Assembly (NCBI GenBank): GCA_018817245.1
Contig: JAHIUG010000070.1
Location: 1-6,928, forward strand
Length of the DNA: 6,928 bases
Origin: Patescibacteria group bacterium
GTDB taxonomy: Bacteria; Patescibacteriota; Patescibacteriia; 2-12-FULL-60-25
Reading direction: 5' to 3'
Positions within the stretch are counted from its first letter, which is position 1. Each line of letters starts with the position of its first letter. A model generated the notes under the pieces. The model saw nothing but the letters and a program-made list of their open reading frames with translations. It did not search any database and was not told the origin of the DNA. The position numbers and the translations under genes are program-made. Below are positions 1 through 4,671 of this stretch, piece by piece.

Positions 1-364
1 AATCCGCATTGTTACGAGCATGACCGTGAGCCGTGGTATTGCACAGCGCCACAAATCTAACAGACGAGAGATGTGATAGCCATTTTGTGACTATACGTGC
101 TGTCCTCATTTTTCGACTATTCCAAATCTCATTATTACGCTGTTCATCAAGCAACTCCATCTTGTCGGGAAACACAAACCTCCCATATCGCAAAACTACA
201 TCTCCGGAATCTGTGAGATTCTTTATCTCACAAAGCACTTCCTCTTTATCTAAATCAAAGTCTCGGCTTTCCAGCGTGTTTATCCATTCAGCCTGTGTTG
301 GCGCGTGATTCCAAATCGTATGAAAAGCTAAAGTTTTAAATAAAGCAGACCGACTATTGTTCAT
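1..364 (-). CDS. Winged-helix/nucleotidyltransferase-like protein, 5' part only
   Basis: This open frame starts at ATG 364 and stays open for 121 codons to the left edge, so the C-terminal part is missing. TAA lies four codons upstream, making 364 the first possible start. The protein begins MNNSRSALFKTLAFHTIWN. Residues 1-70 read as a winged-helix-like region (TQAEWINTLESRDFDLDKEE, then a short beta hairpin near DVVLRYGRFVFP). A basic helix follows, then RFVALCNTTAHGHARNNAD. This order matches a family I recall from Patescibacteria, where the last segment begins a nucleotidyltransferase fold (normally G-S/N then D-x-D). Here the usual GS/GN is GH, and the catalytic Asp pair would lie beyond the edge. 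Function is unknown. No Shine-Dalgarno sequence precedes the ATG, and the mRNA may be leaderless. I am confident it is a gene and moderately confident of the family. Confidence 0.72.
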   Translation of the reverse strand, partial: MNNSRSALFKTLAFHTIWNHAPTQAEWINTLESRDFDLDKEEVLCEIKNLTDSGDVVLRYGRFVFPDKMELLDEQRNNEIWNSRKMRTARIVTKWLSHLSSVRFVALCNTTAHGHARNNAD

Positions 365-370
365 ACGAAG

Positions 371-399
371 ATCTTAGAATGTGGTGCGCTGATTGTCGA
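371..399 (-). promoter_or_regulatory. Candidate promoter for the partial gene, possibly leaderless
   Basis: On the minus strand TCGACA (399-394) is followed after exactly 17 bp by TAAGAT (376-371). The predicted transcription start is about 364-365, at the ATG itself. It lies just after the yidC terminator, where a new promoter is needed. The -10 matches consensus at 4 of 6 positions. Confidence 0.45.
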
Positions 400-404
400 A
401 TATC

Positions 405-427
405 AAAAAGCGGACCATAGGCCCGCT
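405..427 (-). terminator. Intrinsic terminator of the nusA-yidC unit
   Basis: On the minus strand AGCGGGCC (427-420), loop TAT and GGTCCGCT (416-409) form an 8-bp stem with one G-U pair, followed by five T. It begins 27 bp after the yidC stop. The G-U pair and the T-run favour the minus strand. Confidence 0.8.
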
Positions 428-454
428 CCTCATTAAACACTTAAGTCAAACGTA

Positions 455-1210
455 CTACGAAAGTTGTGGCACTGGGCTTGGCATCTTTGGCTTACGCAGA
501 AACACAGTTTGTTGCGCTACTGTCAGTAAACTCATAATCAACCAATACAGGGTTAATCCACCTGGCAATGACACACCGATAAACACTGTGACTACCGGCA
601 TGATGTACATCATCTGCTTGTTCATGGTTGCTGCCATACCTTCATCCTTTGCACCTTTCTTCCCTTCCACTTCTGGTGGTGGGGGTGATGCCGGACTTGG
701 CTTGCGCATTATCTGCCATGACTGCCAAAACTGCACAGCACCTGCCAAAACCGCCAACAGATAACTTGGCTTTGATAAATCAATACCACCAAACATGATC
801 GGATTAATTGTGCCCGGATTTGAAATAAACGGATATAGAAGACTCAACTTGGAGTTTACTCCATCAGCCAATGCTCGATAAAGACCGATAAAAATCGGGA
901 GCTGGATCAATAGCGGCACGCAAGAAGAAGCAGGGTTTACTTTCTCTTGTTTATAAAGCTCCATTAGCTCTTTAGCCTGTTCTTCCTTTTTATCTTTTAG
1001 TCGCTTTCGAATCTCATCTATTTTAGGTTGTAGAATCTGCAAGGCCCGCTGCTGTTTAATCTGCGCCATTGTGAATGGGTAAAGCACCAACTTAAAAATT
1101 GCAGTCAACACGATAATAGCGACTCCCAAATCATTGCCCGGAATTACGTTATAAATCCAAATCAACAAATTTAAAATAGGCTGAATGATAAAGGTTGTAA
1201 AAATTCCCAT
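455..1210 (-). CDS. yidC: Membrane protein insertase YidC/Oxa1 family
   Basis: A 251-residue protein of the short Oxa1/SpoIIIJ type, without the large periplasmic domain of proteobacterial YidC. The family inserts and folds membrane proteins alone or with SecYEG. Membrane segments lie near residues 6-24, 28-47, 95-115, 150-167 and 197-235. A Lys/Glu-rich cytoplasmic hairpin spans about 50-90. The family signature is clear at NPASSCVPLLIQLPIF, and the end reads GLTLYWLIMSLLTVAQQ. The groove residue that is usually Arg (in the pattern R-x-x-x-x-P) is Lys40 here, in IFKLVLYPFTMAQ. A Pro/Lys-rich loop lies at about 171-192. No lipobox is visible at the N-terminus, which starts directly with MGIFTTFII. 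The gene starts 24 bp after the nusA stop, without a recognisable Shine-Dalgarno sequence, and is probably co-transcribed with nusA. It is not beside rnpA or rpmH, its common neighbours elsewhere. Confidence 0.95.
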   Translation of the reverse strand: MGIFTTFIIQPILNLLIWIYNVIPGNDLGVAIIVLTAIFKLVLYPFTMAQIKQQRALQILQPKIDEIRKRLKDKKEEQAKELMELYKQEKVNPASSCVPLLIQLPIFIGLYRALADGVNSKLSLLYPFISNPGTINPIMFGGIDLSKPSYLLAVLAGAVQFWQSWQIMRKPSPASPPPPEVEGKKGAKDEGMAATMNKQMMYIMPVVTVFIGVSLPGGLTLYWLIMSLLTVAQQTVFLRKPKMPSPVPQLS

Positions 1211-1234
1211 ATTTTTTAGTTTGTGAAGTGTGGT

Positions 1235-2761
1235 TTATTTTTCAATTTCCTCAGTCTTAGTATCTTTTGACTCTTCGACTTCTTCACTCTCAGCCTTCTC
1301 TTCCTCCTTTGATTCTTCAACAACTTCCTCAGCTTCTACCTTTTCTTTTTTCTTTTTGGTTTTTTTCTTTGGCTTTTCTTCTACCTTTTGTTCTTCAGTT
1401 TTTTCAACCCCTTCGCCCTTTGACCCTTCAGCCTCTTTAGTCCCTTCTTCTCCTTCAATAATTTCAGTTTTAATTTCACCTATATCCGAGTCAGCAACAA
1501 TTCCACCACCCACTTCAGCAATTGTTATTTTCCAGCCTGTCAGCTTGGCGGCGAGACGAACATTCTGACCTCCCTTACCGATTGCCAGCGACAATTGATC
1601 AGGAGCAACCTTAACTATTGCAAGATTTTCTTCAGTGTTAAGATCCACACTGCTTATCTTTGCCGGACTTAATGCCGCAGCTATATATCCGGCCATGTCT
1701 TCTGACCATAATACCACATCAATTTTTTCACCCCCGATTTCATGAATAATGGTTTGAATACGCGTTCCGCGCTGACCGATACAAGAGCCGATTGGATCAA
1801 TGGCCTCATCATTAGTTGAAACCGCAACTTTGGTTCGTGATCCTGATTCTCGCGCGATATTTTTTATCTCAACAATACCGTTCAAAATTTCCGGAATTTC
1901 CTGAGCAAAAAGGGCTGCCACCAAACCGGCGCTTGATCGTGACAAACGGATCTCCGGACCTTTTGGAGACATGGCTACCTCGCGCAATATTGCTTTAAGG
2001 CGAGTACCCGGAAAATAGCGTTCTGTCTCTATCTGATCATCCGGCAAAAGAACACCGGTTGTGCGACCAAGATCGATCAAAATTAGACGACCTTCGCGTC
2101 GCTGTACTGTTACGTTCATCAATTCACCTTCGCGACTCTTAAAATCTTCATACACAACGCTGCGCTCTGCTTCACGCAGTTTTTGCATAATAACTTGCTT
2201 GGCGGTTTGCGCAGCCATGCGTCCAAACGCAGCCGGAATCTCAAGCTCAACGCTAATCTCTTCTTCAATTTCTGCATCAGGCTTTATATCACTTGCATCA
2301 GAAAGCATGATCATTGTTTTTGGATTAAAAACAAACTCATCCGCCTCATCTGCCTCAACAGTAACTGCTGTTACTCTTTCTGATTTTTCTTCTGTTTGTT
2401 TTTCCTTCTCATCTTTTTTTGGTTCTTCAGTCTTCACGATCTTCTCTTCTTTCTTCTCTTCCCATGGTTTTTGATAAGCTGCCGCGCGCTTATTTCCACG
2501 AGCCTCTTCAAAACGTTCAAAATAATCATCCGGGAGCTCCATGTCTTCAACAACGGTTTTTACATCAAAAATTCGTATGCCGGATGTCGCTCCGTCATAT
2601 TGTTCAGGGTCAAACTCAACCCTAATGTTCTGATTCCTTGTGCCGAAGTCTTTACGATAAGCGGCCGCAAGAGCACTCTCTACTGCCTCTAATACAGACT
2701 CGTAGGGAATGTTTTTTTCCTCGCTAATTTGTCTTATTGCTTGTGAAATCGCTGATGCCAT
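1235..2761 (-). CDS. nusA: Transcription termination/antitermination factor NusA
   Basis: NusA binds RNA polymerase and nascent RNA and modulates pausing, termination and antitermination. The order in this 508-residue protein is as follows. The N-terminal polymerase-binding domain occupies 1-83 and resumes at 147-202 (FGRMAAQTAKQVIMQKLREA). The S1 domain is about 211-262 (GELMNVTVQRREGR...). KH1 and KH2 follow, with GxxG loops at 329-332 (IGQRG) and 395-398 (IGKGG). Residues 84-146 are a charged Lys/Glu-rich insertion splitting the N-terminal domain. I recall a similar insertion in Parcubacteria NusA. Residues about 425-508 are a disordered-looking Glu/Lys tail with the basic core KPKKKTKKKKEK. 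No acidic AR repeats are present. The ATG at 2761 fits the conserved N-terminus and has no Shine-Dalgarno sequence. Neither rimP nor infB is adjacent. The long leader contains a hairpin and repeat arrays. Confidence 0.96.
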   Translation of the reverse strand: MASAISQAIRQISEEKNIPYESVLEAVESALAAAYRKDFGTRNQNIRVEFDPEQYDGATSGIRIFDVKTVVEDMELPDDYFERFEEARGNKRAAAYQKPWEEKKEEKIVKTEEPKKDEKEKQTEEKSERVTAVTVEADEADEFVFNPKTMIMLSDASDIKPDAEIEEEISVELEIPAAFGRMAAQTAKQVIMQKLREAERSVVYEDFKSREGELMNVTVQRREGRLILIDLGRTTGVLLPDDQIETERYFPGTRLKAILREVAMSPKGPEIRLSRSSAGLVAALFAQEIPEILNGIVEIKNIARESGSRTKVAVSTNDEAIDPIGSCIGQRGTRIQTIIHEIGGEKIDVVLWSEDMAGYIAAALSPAKISSVDLNTEENLAIVKVAPDQLSLAIGKGGQNVRLAAKLTGWKITIAEVGGGIVADSDIGEIKTEIIEGEEGTKEAEGSKGEGVEKTEEQKVEEKPKKKTKKKKEKVEAEEVVEESKEEEKAESEEVEESKDTKTEEIEK

Positions 2762-2859
2762 ATTTGTAATGAGTATAAGGTATACAGTATTGAGTATGCA
2801 GTATTTTACGCTTAATTTAAGCTTTACCTTATACAGTATACTGAATACTCTATACTTTT
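2762..2859. repeat. Two inverted arrays of a 7-bp-periodic repeat in the nusA leader
   Basis: On the plus strand GTA occurs at 2766, 2773, 2780, 2787, 2794 and 2801, six times at exactly 7-bp steps (unit NNNNGTA). After a 21-bp spacer holding the palindrome GCTTAA-T-TTAAGC (2810-2822), TAC occurs at 2825, 2832, 2839, 2846 and 2853, five times at exactly 7-bp steps (unit TACNNNN). The second array is the reverse complement of the first in pattern. In nusA-sense RNA the arms can pair in register, with GUA against UAC, to give an imperfect hairpin of about 35 bp; I count about 26 pairs by hand. The array ends at the nusA start codon. Function unknown. Confidence 0.85.
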
Positions 2860-2861
2860 TT

Positions 2862-2893
2862 AATAAAACTGACTCGCCTTCCGGTACGAGTCA
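2862..2893 (-). promoter_or_regulatory. 5'-end hairpin of the nusA leader (GNRA loop, T-rich tail)
   Basis: On the minus strand TGACTCG (2893-2887) pairs with CGAGTCA (2876-2870). A two-base bulge (TA), two further C-G pairs and a GGAA tetraloop (GNRA type) complete it. GTTTTATT follows. From the predicted nusA start at about 2895 the transcript would begin with this hairpin. It could be a 5' stabiliser, an attenuator, or a terminator against read-through. No minus-strand gene ends nearby, which argues against simple termination. Confidence 0.6.
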
Positions 2894-2901
2894 ACGCAAA
2901 A

Positions 2902-2930
2902 ATAATAACATACATAATGCTTCTTGACAA
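2902..2930 (-). promoter_or_regulatory. nusA-yidC promoter
   Basis: On the minus strand TTGTCA (2930-2925), a 17-bp spacer and TATTAT (2907-2902) match sigma70 consensus at 5 of 6 positions in each box. The start is predicted near 2895, giving a leader of about 134 nt. The -35 overlaps that of the divergent plus-strand promoter. Confidence 0.7.
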
Positions 2931-2952
2931 GAGCTGCGATTCCGTATATATT
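2924..2952 (+). promoter_or_regulatory. Strong sigma70-type promoter for the 3028 gene
   Basis: A perfect TTGACA (2924-2929), a 17-bp spacer and TATATT (2947-2952) predict a start near 2959 and a leader of about 69 nt. It is the best promoter match I found in the window. Five bases of its -35 are shared with the nusA promoter on the other strand. Confidence 0.8.
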
Positions 2953-3027
2953 ATGCCCTCTACAGAAACAGTTGCTTAAAAAAAGTAGATTTCGTTCCTT
3001 CCAAACCACCACGCACGAGGTTAATAG

Positions 3028-3786
3028 ATGCTGCGAACACAGATATCAGAGGGGCAGGCAAAGGCCCTAAGCGGCGAGGCGCGGATCAGTGTGACCTGTT
3101 TCAGTCACACCATGCGAAGCTTGTTCGATAGCTGCGTAAAGCACTATTTGAAAAGACGCGGTATCGCGCTGATCGTAGATCCGGAAGATTCTTTGGAGCT
3201 TATGTCTTTCGTGACTAGGCTTACTGACATACTCCTCACCGCAGAGCCAAGTCTCATCCAGCCCGGTGAGCTCAACCTGTTCAAGGAGACATCTTTTGAA
3301 AACATGCGACTGTCAGATATTGGCGTTTTCATCTGGCAGTCCAGTCTGATGACCGAGGGCATGCTTCAACAGCTTCTCTCGCTCCTTCGAGATTTGAAGC
3401 GCCCGAAATTGGTAATCGCTCGATTCTGCTCTGAGCAGGCATACAAGGATGCTACTTCCAGGTGGCCGCAAATACTCAAGGACCGCTTTCCAAAGGAGCC
3501 TTTTGTCTGGCCTTCGCTAGCCAAGCGTCAAATGGATCTGGAAGGAATCGTGGGAGAAATCTGCGATAGTTTGGTGCAACACAGCGACGGCGCTCCCAGA
3601 CGCCCTGAAATATCTGAAGCCGCATTGTGTGAAATCCGGCTATCAAGGAGCGTGGCTTCGCTTTACACCAAAATCCAAACCGCTCTAAGGATGACAGACC
3701 CAAGTATGCCGATGCTCATCGAGCCTCGACATCTCCGCGCCAGTCAGCCTCCCCCGAGGCCAATACCCGTTCACGTGCAACAATAG
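3028..3786 (+). CDS. Degenerate sigma54-activator-like AAA+ protein, probable pseudo-ATPase
   Basis: A 252-residue protein with no confident family name. By eye its segments line up in order with the AAA+ domain of NtrC-type activators. CFSHTMRSLFDSCVKHYLKR (24-43) resembles the domain start. GIALIVDPEDSLELMSFVTR (45-64) sits where Walker A belongs but has DPEDSLE in place of GxxGxGK. IGVFIWQSSLMTEGMLQQLL (98-117) sits at Walker B without the Asp-Glu pair. Then come RPKLVIARF, DRFPKEPF with WPSLAKRQMDLEGIV (like RFREDL and LPPLRERREDIPLL), and SRSVASLYTKIQTALRM (like GNVRELxNxIxRA) ending IEPRHL. The GAFTGA loop is absent. A Pro-rich tail ends the protein. ATP hydrolysis and sigma54 contact are unlikely, and a scaffold or DNA-associated role is a guess. 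GAGG (3017-3020) lies 7 nt before ATG. It forms a single-gene unit with strong promoter and terminator. Confidence 0.8.
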   Translation: MLRTQISEGQAKALSGEARISVTCFSHTMRSLFDSCVKHYLKRRGIALIVDPEDSLELMSFVTRLTDILLTAEPSLIQPGELNLFKETSFENMRLSDIGVFIWQSSLMTEGMLQQLLSLLRDLKRPKLVIARFCSEQAYKDATSRWPQILKDRFPKEPFVWPSLAKRQMDLEGIVGEICDSLVQHSDGAPRRPEISEAALCEIRLSRSVASLYTKIQTALRMTDPSMPMLIEPRHLRASQPPPRPIPVHVQQ

Positions 3787-3794
3787 GACTTCTC

Positions 3795-3841
3795 CTGGTG
3801 TGAGGACACCGGAAACCCGTGATTCTCATCGCGGGTTTTTT
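3795..3841 (+). terminator. Two abutting hairpins and T-run ending the 3028 unit
   Basis: Hairpin 1 is 3795-3812: CTGGTGT, loop GAGG, ACACCGG, a 7-bp stem with one T-G pair. Hairpin 2 starts at the next base, 3813-3838: AAACCCGTGAT, loop TCTC, ATCGCGGGTTT, an 11-bp stem with one T-G pair. The run TTTTTT ends at 3841. It begins 9 bp after the 3028 gene stop. Hairpin 2 overlaps the last codons of the convergent Nudix gene. Confidence 0.9.
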
Positions 3842-4308
3842 CTTAGCAACGGTAAAACTGAGCATCTGAAATATTTGCGAAGATTTTCATGAGTTAACTT
3901 CTTTTCAACTTCTGCAAGTAGCACCCAAACCGGCCGCTCGCCATCCTTGCTCATTCGTTTTTCAACTTTTGATTCATTCTCAAAACCAAGATAAAAGATC
4001 AGTCGTGTCGGCCGCCCAGCATCGTTAAAATATTCGAAATCAGAAAGCCTTCCCAATATCATTGGCTGGACACCTGTCTCTTCGGCCAATTCTCTAAGAG
4101 CTGCTTCTAAAGTTCCTTCACCGGATTCAACATGACCCTTGGGGAAAGACCAATCATCTTGTTTAGCGCGATGAATCAACAAAACCTCCACTGCGTTACC
4201 GTTTTTACGAGAAACAACAACCCCGGCTTTTGTTATGCCAGAAAAAAAAGACCCCTCGTCCGTGTGGGCGAACAAGGGGTTTAAATGATTGAACTTAGGA
4301 GTTGACAT
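3826..4308 (-). CDS. Nudix hydrolase
   Basis: A 160-residue Nudix protein. The family hydrolyses nucleoside diphosphates linked to other moieties, with Mg2+ bound by the Nudix-box glutamates. The box is complete: G58-x5-E64-x7-R72-E73-L74-x-E76-E77-x-G79-V80. The WSFPKGH segment before it resembles (d)NTP or dinucleoside-polyphosphate pyrophosphatases, but the substrate cannot be told. The fold proper begins at about residue 25 (ITKAGVVVS), so the first 24 residues are an extension. ATG 4308 is the first start after TAG two codons upstream. No start codon lies between it and the first strand, so it must be kept although a strong terminator-like hairpin (4242-4280) covers residues about 10-23. 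The start overlaps the stop of the upstream ORF by 14 bp, suggesting translational coupling. There is no clear Shine-Dalgarno sequence. The 3' end overlaps the convergent terminator. Confidence 0.93.
   Translation of the reverse strand: MSTPKFNHLNPLFAHTDEGSFFSGITKAGVVVSRKNGNAVEVLLIHRAKQDDWSFPKGHVESGEGTLEAALRELAEETGVQPMILGRLSDFEYFNDAGRPTRLIFYLGFENESKVEKRMSKDGERPVWVLLAEVEKKLTHENLRKYFRCSVLPLLRKNPR
4242..4280 (-). terminator. Intrinsic terminator inside the Nudix reading frame
   Basis: On the minus strand ACCCCTTGTTCG (4280-4269), loop CCCACA and CGGACGAGGGGT (4262-4251) form a 12-bp stem with two G-U pairs. C and eight consecutive T (4249-4242) follow. The two wobbles are A/C mismatches on the plus strand, so the structure belongs to the minus strand. 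It starts 14 bp after the stop of the small upstream ORF, a normal terminator position, yet lies in codons about 10-23 of the Nudix gene. It may be an attenuator controlled by translation. Confidence 0.75.
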
Positions 4309-4513
4309 AAGCTATAAACTCTTGGCAAAGAAGGTTGAACAAATTATGTGAAAGTATTCCTAGAGATGTCCACTCTACCTCTGCCATGAGGCAGGCCTCA
4401 TCATTATGCCAGAAACGCACGCGTCTTACATCCATTTCAGGAGGCTCATCTCTGCGTATGGCTCGAAGATTTGCCGGCACCCAGACTCCGACGAGGAGTG
4501 ATGTTGATTCCAC
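4295..4513 (-). CDS. Small protein of unknown family upstream of Nudix
   Basis: A 72-residue frame from GTG 4513 to TAA 4295. I do not recognise it. The protein reads MESTSLLVGVWVPANLRAIR, then a charged turn, RRVRFWHNDEACLMAEVEW (alternating, strand-like) and a C-terminal helix ILSHNLFNLLCQEFIAYV. The patterned hydrophobicity suggests a folded protein. The frame is open for another 24 codons upstream to TGA (4588-4586), with plausible sequence (VFQVSHAIEEWRAIRAV) but no ATG, GTG or TTG. The true start may therefore be a rare codon, or the gene may be a 5'-truncated remnant. GTG 4513 has only a weak Shine-Dalgarno. It overlaps the Nudix start by 14 bp and is followed by a terminator hairpin at 4280. 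The opposite-strand frame here is Ser/Thr/Arg-rich and looks like a shadow. Confidence 0.45.
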   Translation of the reverse strand: MESTSLLVGVWVPANLRAIRRDEPPEMDVRRVRFWHNDEACLMAEVEWTSLGILSHNLFNLLCQEFIAYVNS

Positions 4514-4593
4514 AGCTCGAATCGCTCGCCATTCCTCGATCGCATGTGATACCTGAAAGACACATTGTTTGAATGAACTGCGCTCACCTCACT

Positions 4594-4622
4594 TTTATAC
4601 TCAAAATTGTAAAAAACACATT
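4594..4622 (-). promoter_or_regulatory. Weak candidate promoter of the small ORF-Nudix pair
   Basis: On the minus strand TATAAA (4599-4594) is a good -10, just downstream of the metalloprotease terminator where a promoter is expected. The bases 17 bp upstream (AATGTG, 4622-4617) are a poor -35. An AT-rich spacer lies between. Confidence 0.3.
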
Positions 4623-4649
4623 AAAAAATCCGCGAATTTATTTCACGAA
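4623..4649 (-). terminator. Terminator of the metalloprotease gene
   Basis: On the minus strand TTCGTGAA (4649-4642), loop of five and TTCGCGGA (4636-4629) form an 8-bp stem with two G-U pairs, followed by six T (4628-4623). Flanking A and T runs extend the stem. It begins 22 bp after the stop codon. Confidence 0.75.
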
Positions 4650-4671
4650 TTTCATTAGATGGTGGTTAACC

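Noticed and set aside
33..308. Plus-strand ORF of 91 codons
   Set aside because: It is Ser-rich and opposite the minus-strand partial gene, which has a recognisable protein pattern and a promoter.
393..764. Plus-strand ORF of 123 codons
   Set aside because: It lies antisense to the unmistakable yidC coding sequence and has no start signals.
1230..1568. Plus-strand Ser/Phe-rich ORF
   Set aside because: It is the complement of the Glu/Lys-rich NusA tail; its Ser/Phe bias follows from GAA/AAA codons on the other strand.
2762..2859. Heptamer arrays as a CRISPR array or simple microsatellite
   Set aside because: Units are 7 bp with variable bases and no spacer-repeat pattern, and the arrays are mutually inverted.
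3089..3110. GTGTGAC-N8-GTCACAC inverted repeat as a CRP-type operator
   Set aside because: Its TGTGA and TCACA half-sites are 10 bp apart instead of 6, and it lies inside the 3028 coding sequence about 130 nt after the predicted start.
4335..4556. Plus-strand ORF of 73 codons
   Set aside because: Ser/Thr/Arg-rich shadow of the minus-strand small ORF, whose predicted protein has strand and helix patterning.
4563..4565. Minus-strand ATG 4565 opening a 39-codon frame
   Set aside because: The frame ends early, overlaps the better small ORF in another frame and has no Shine-Dalgarno sequence.
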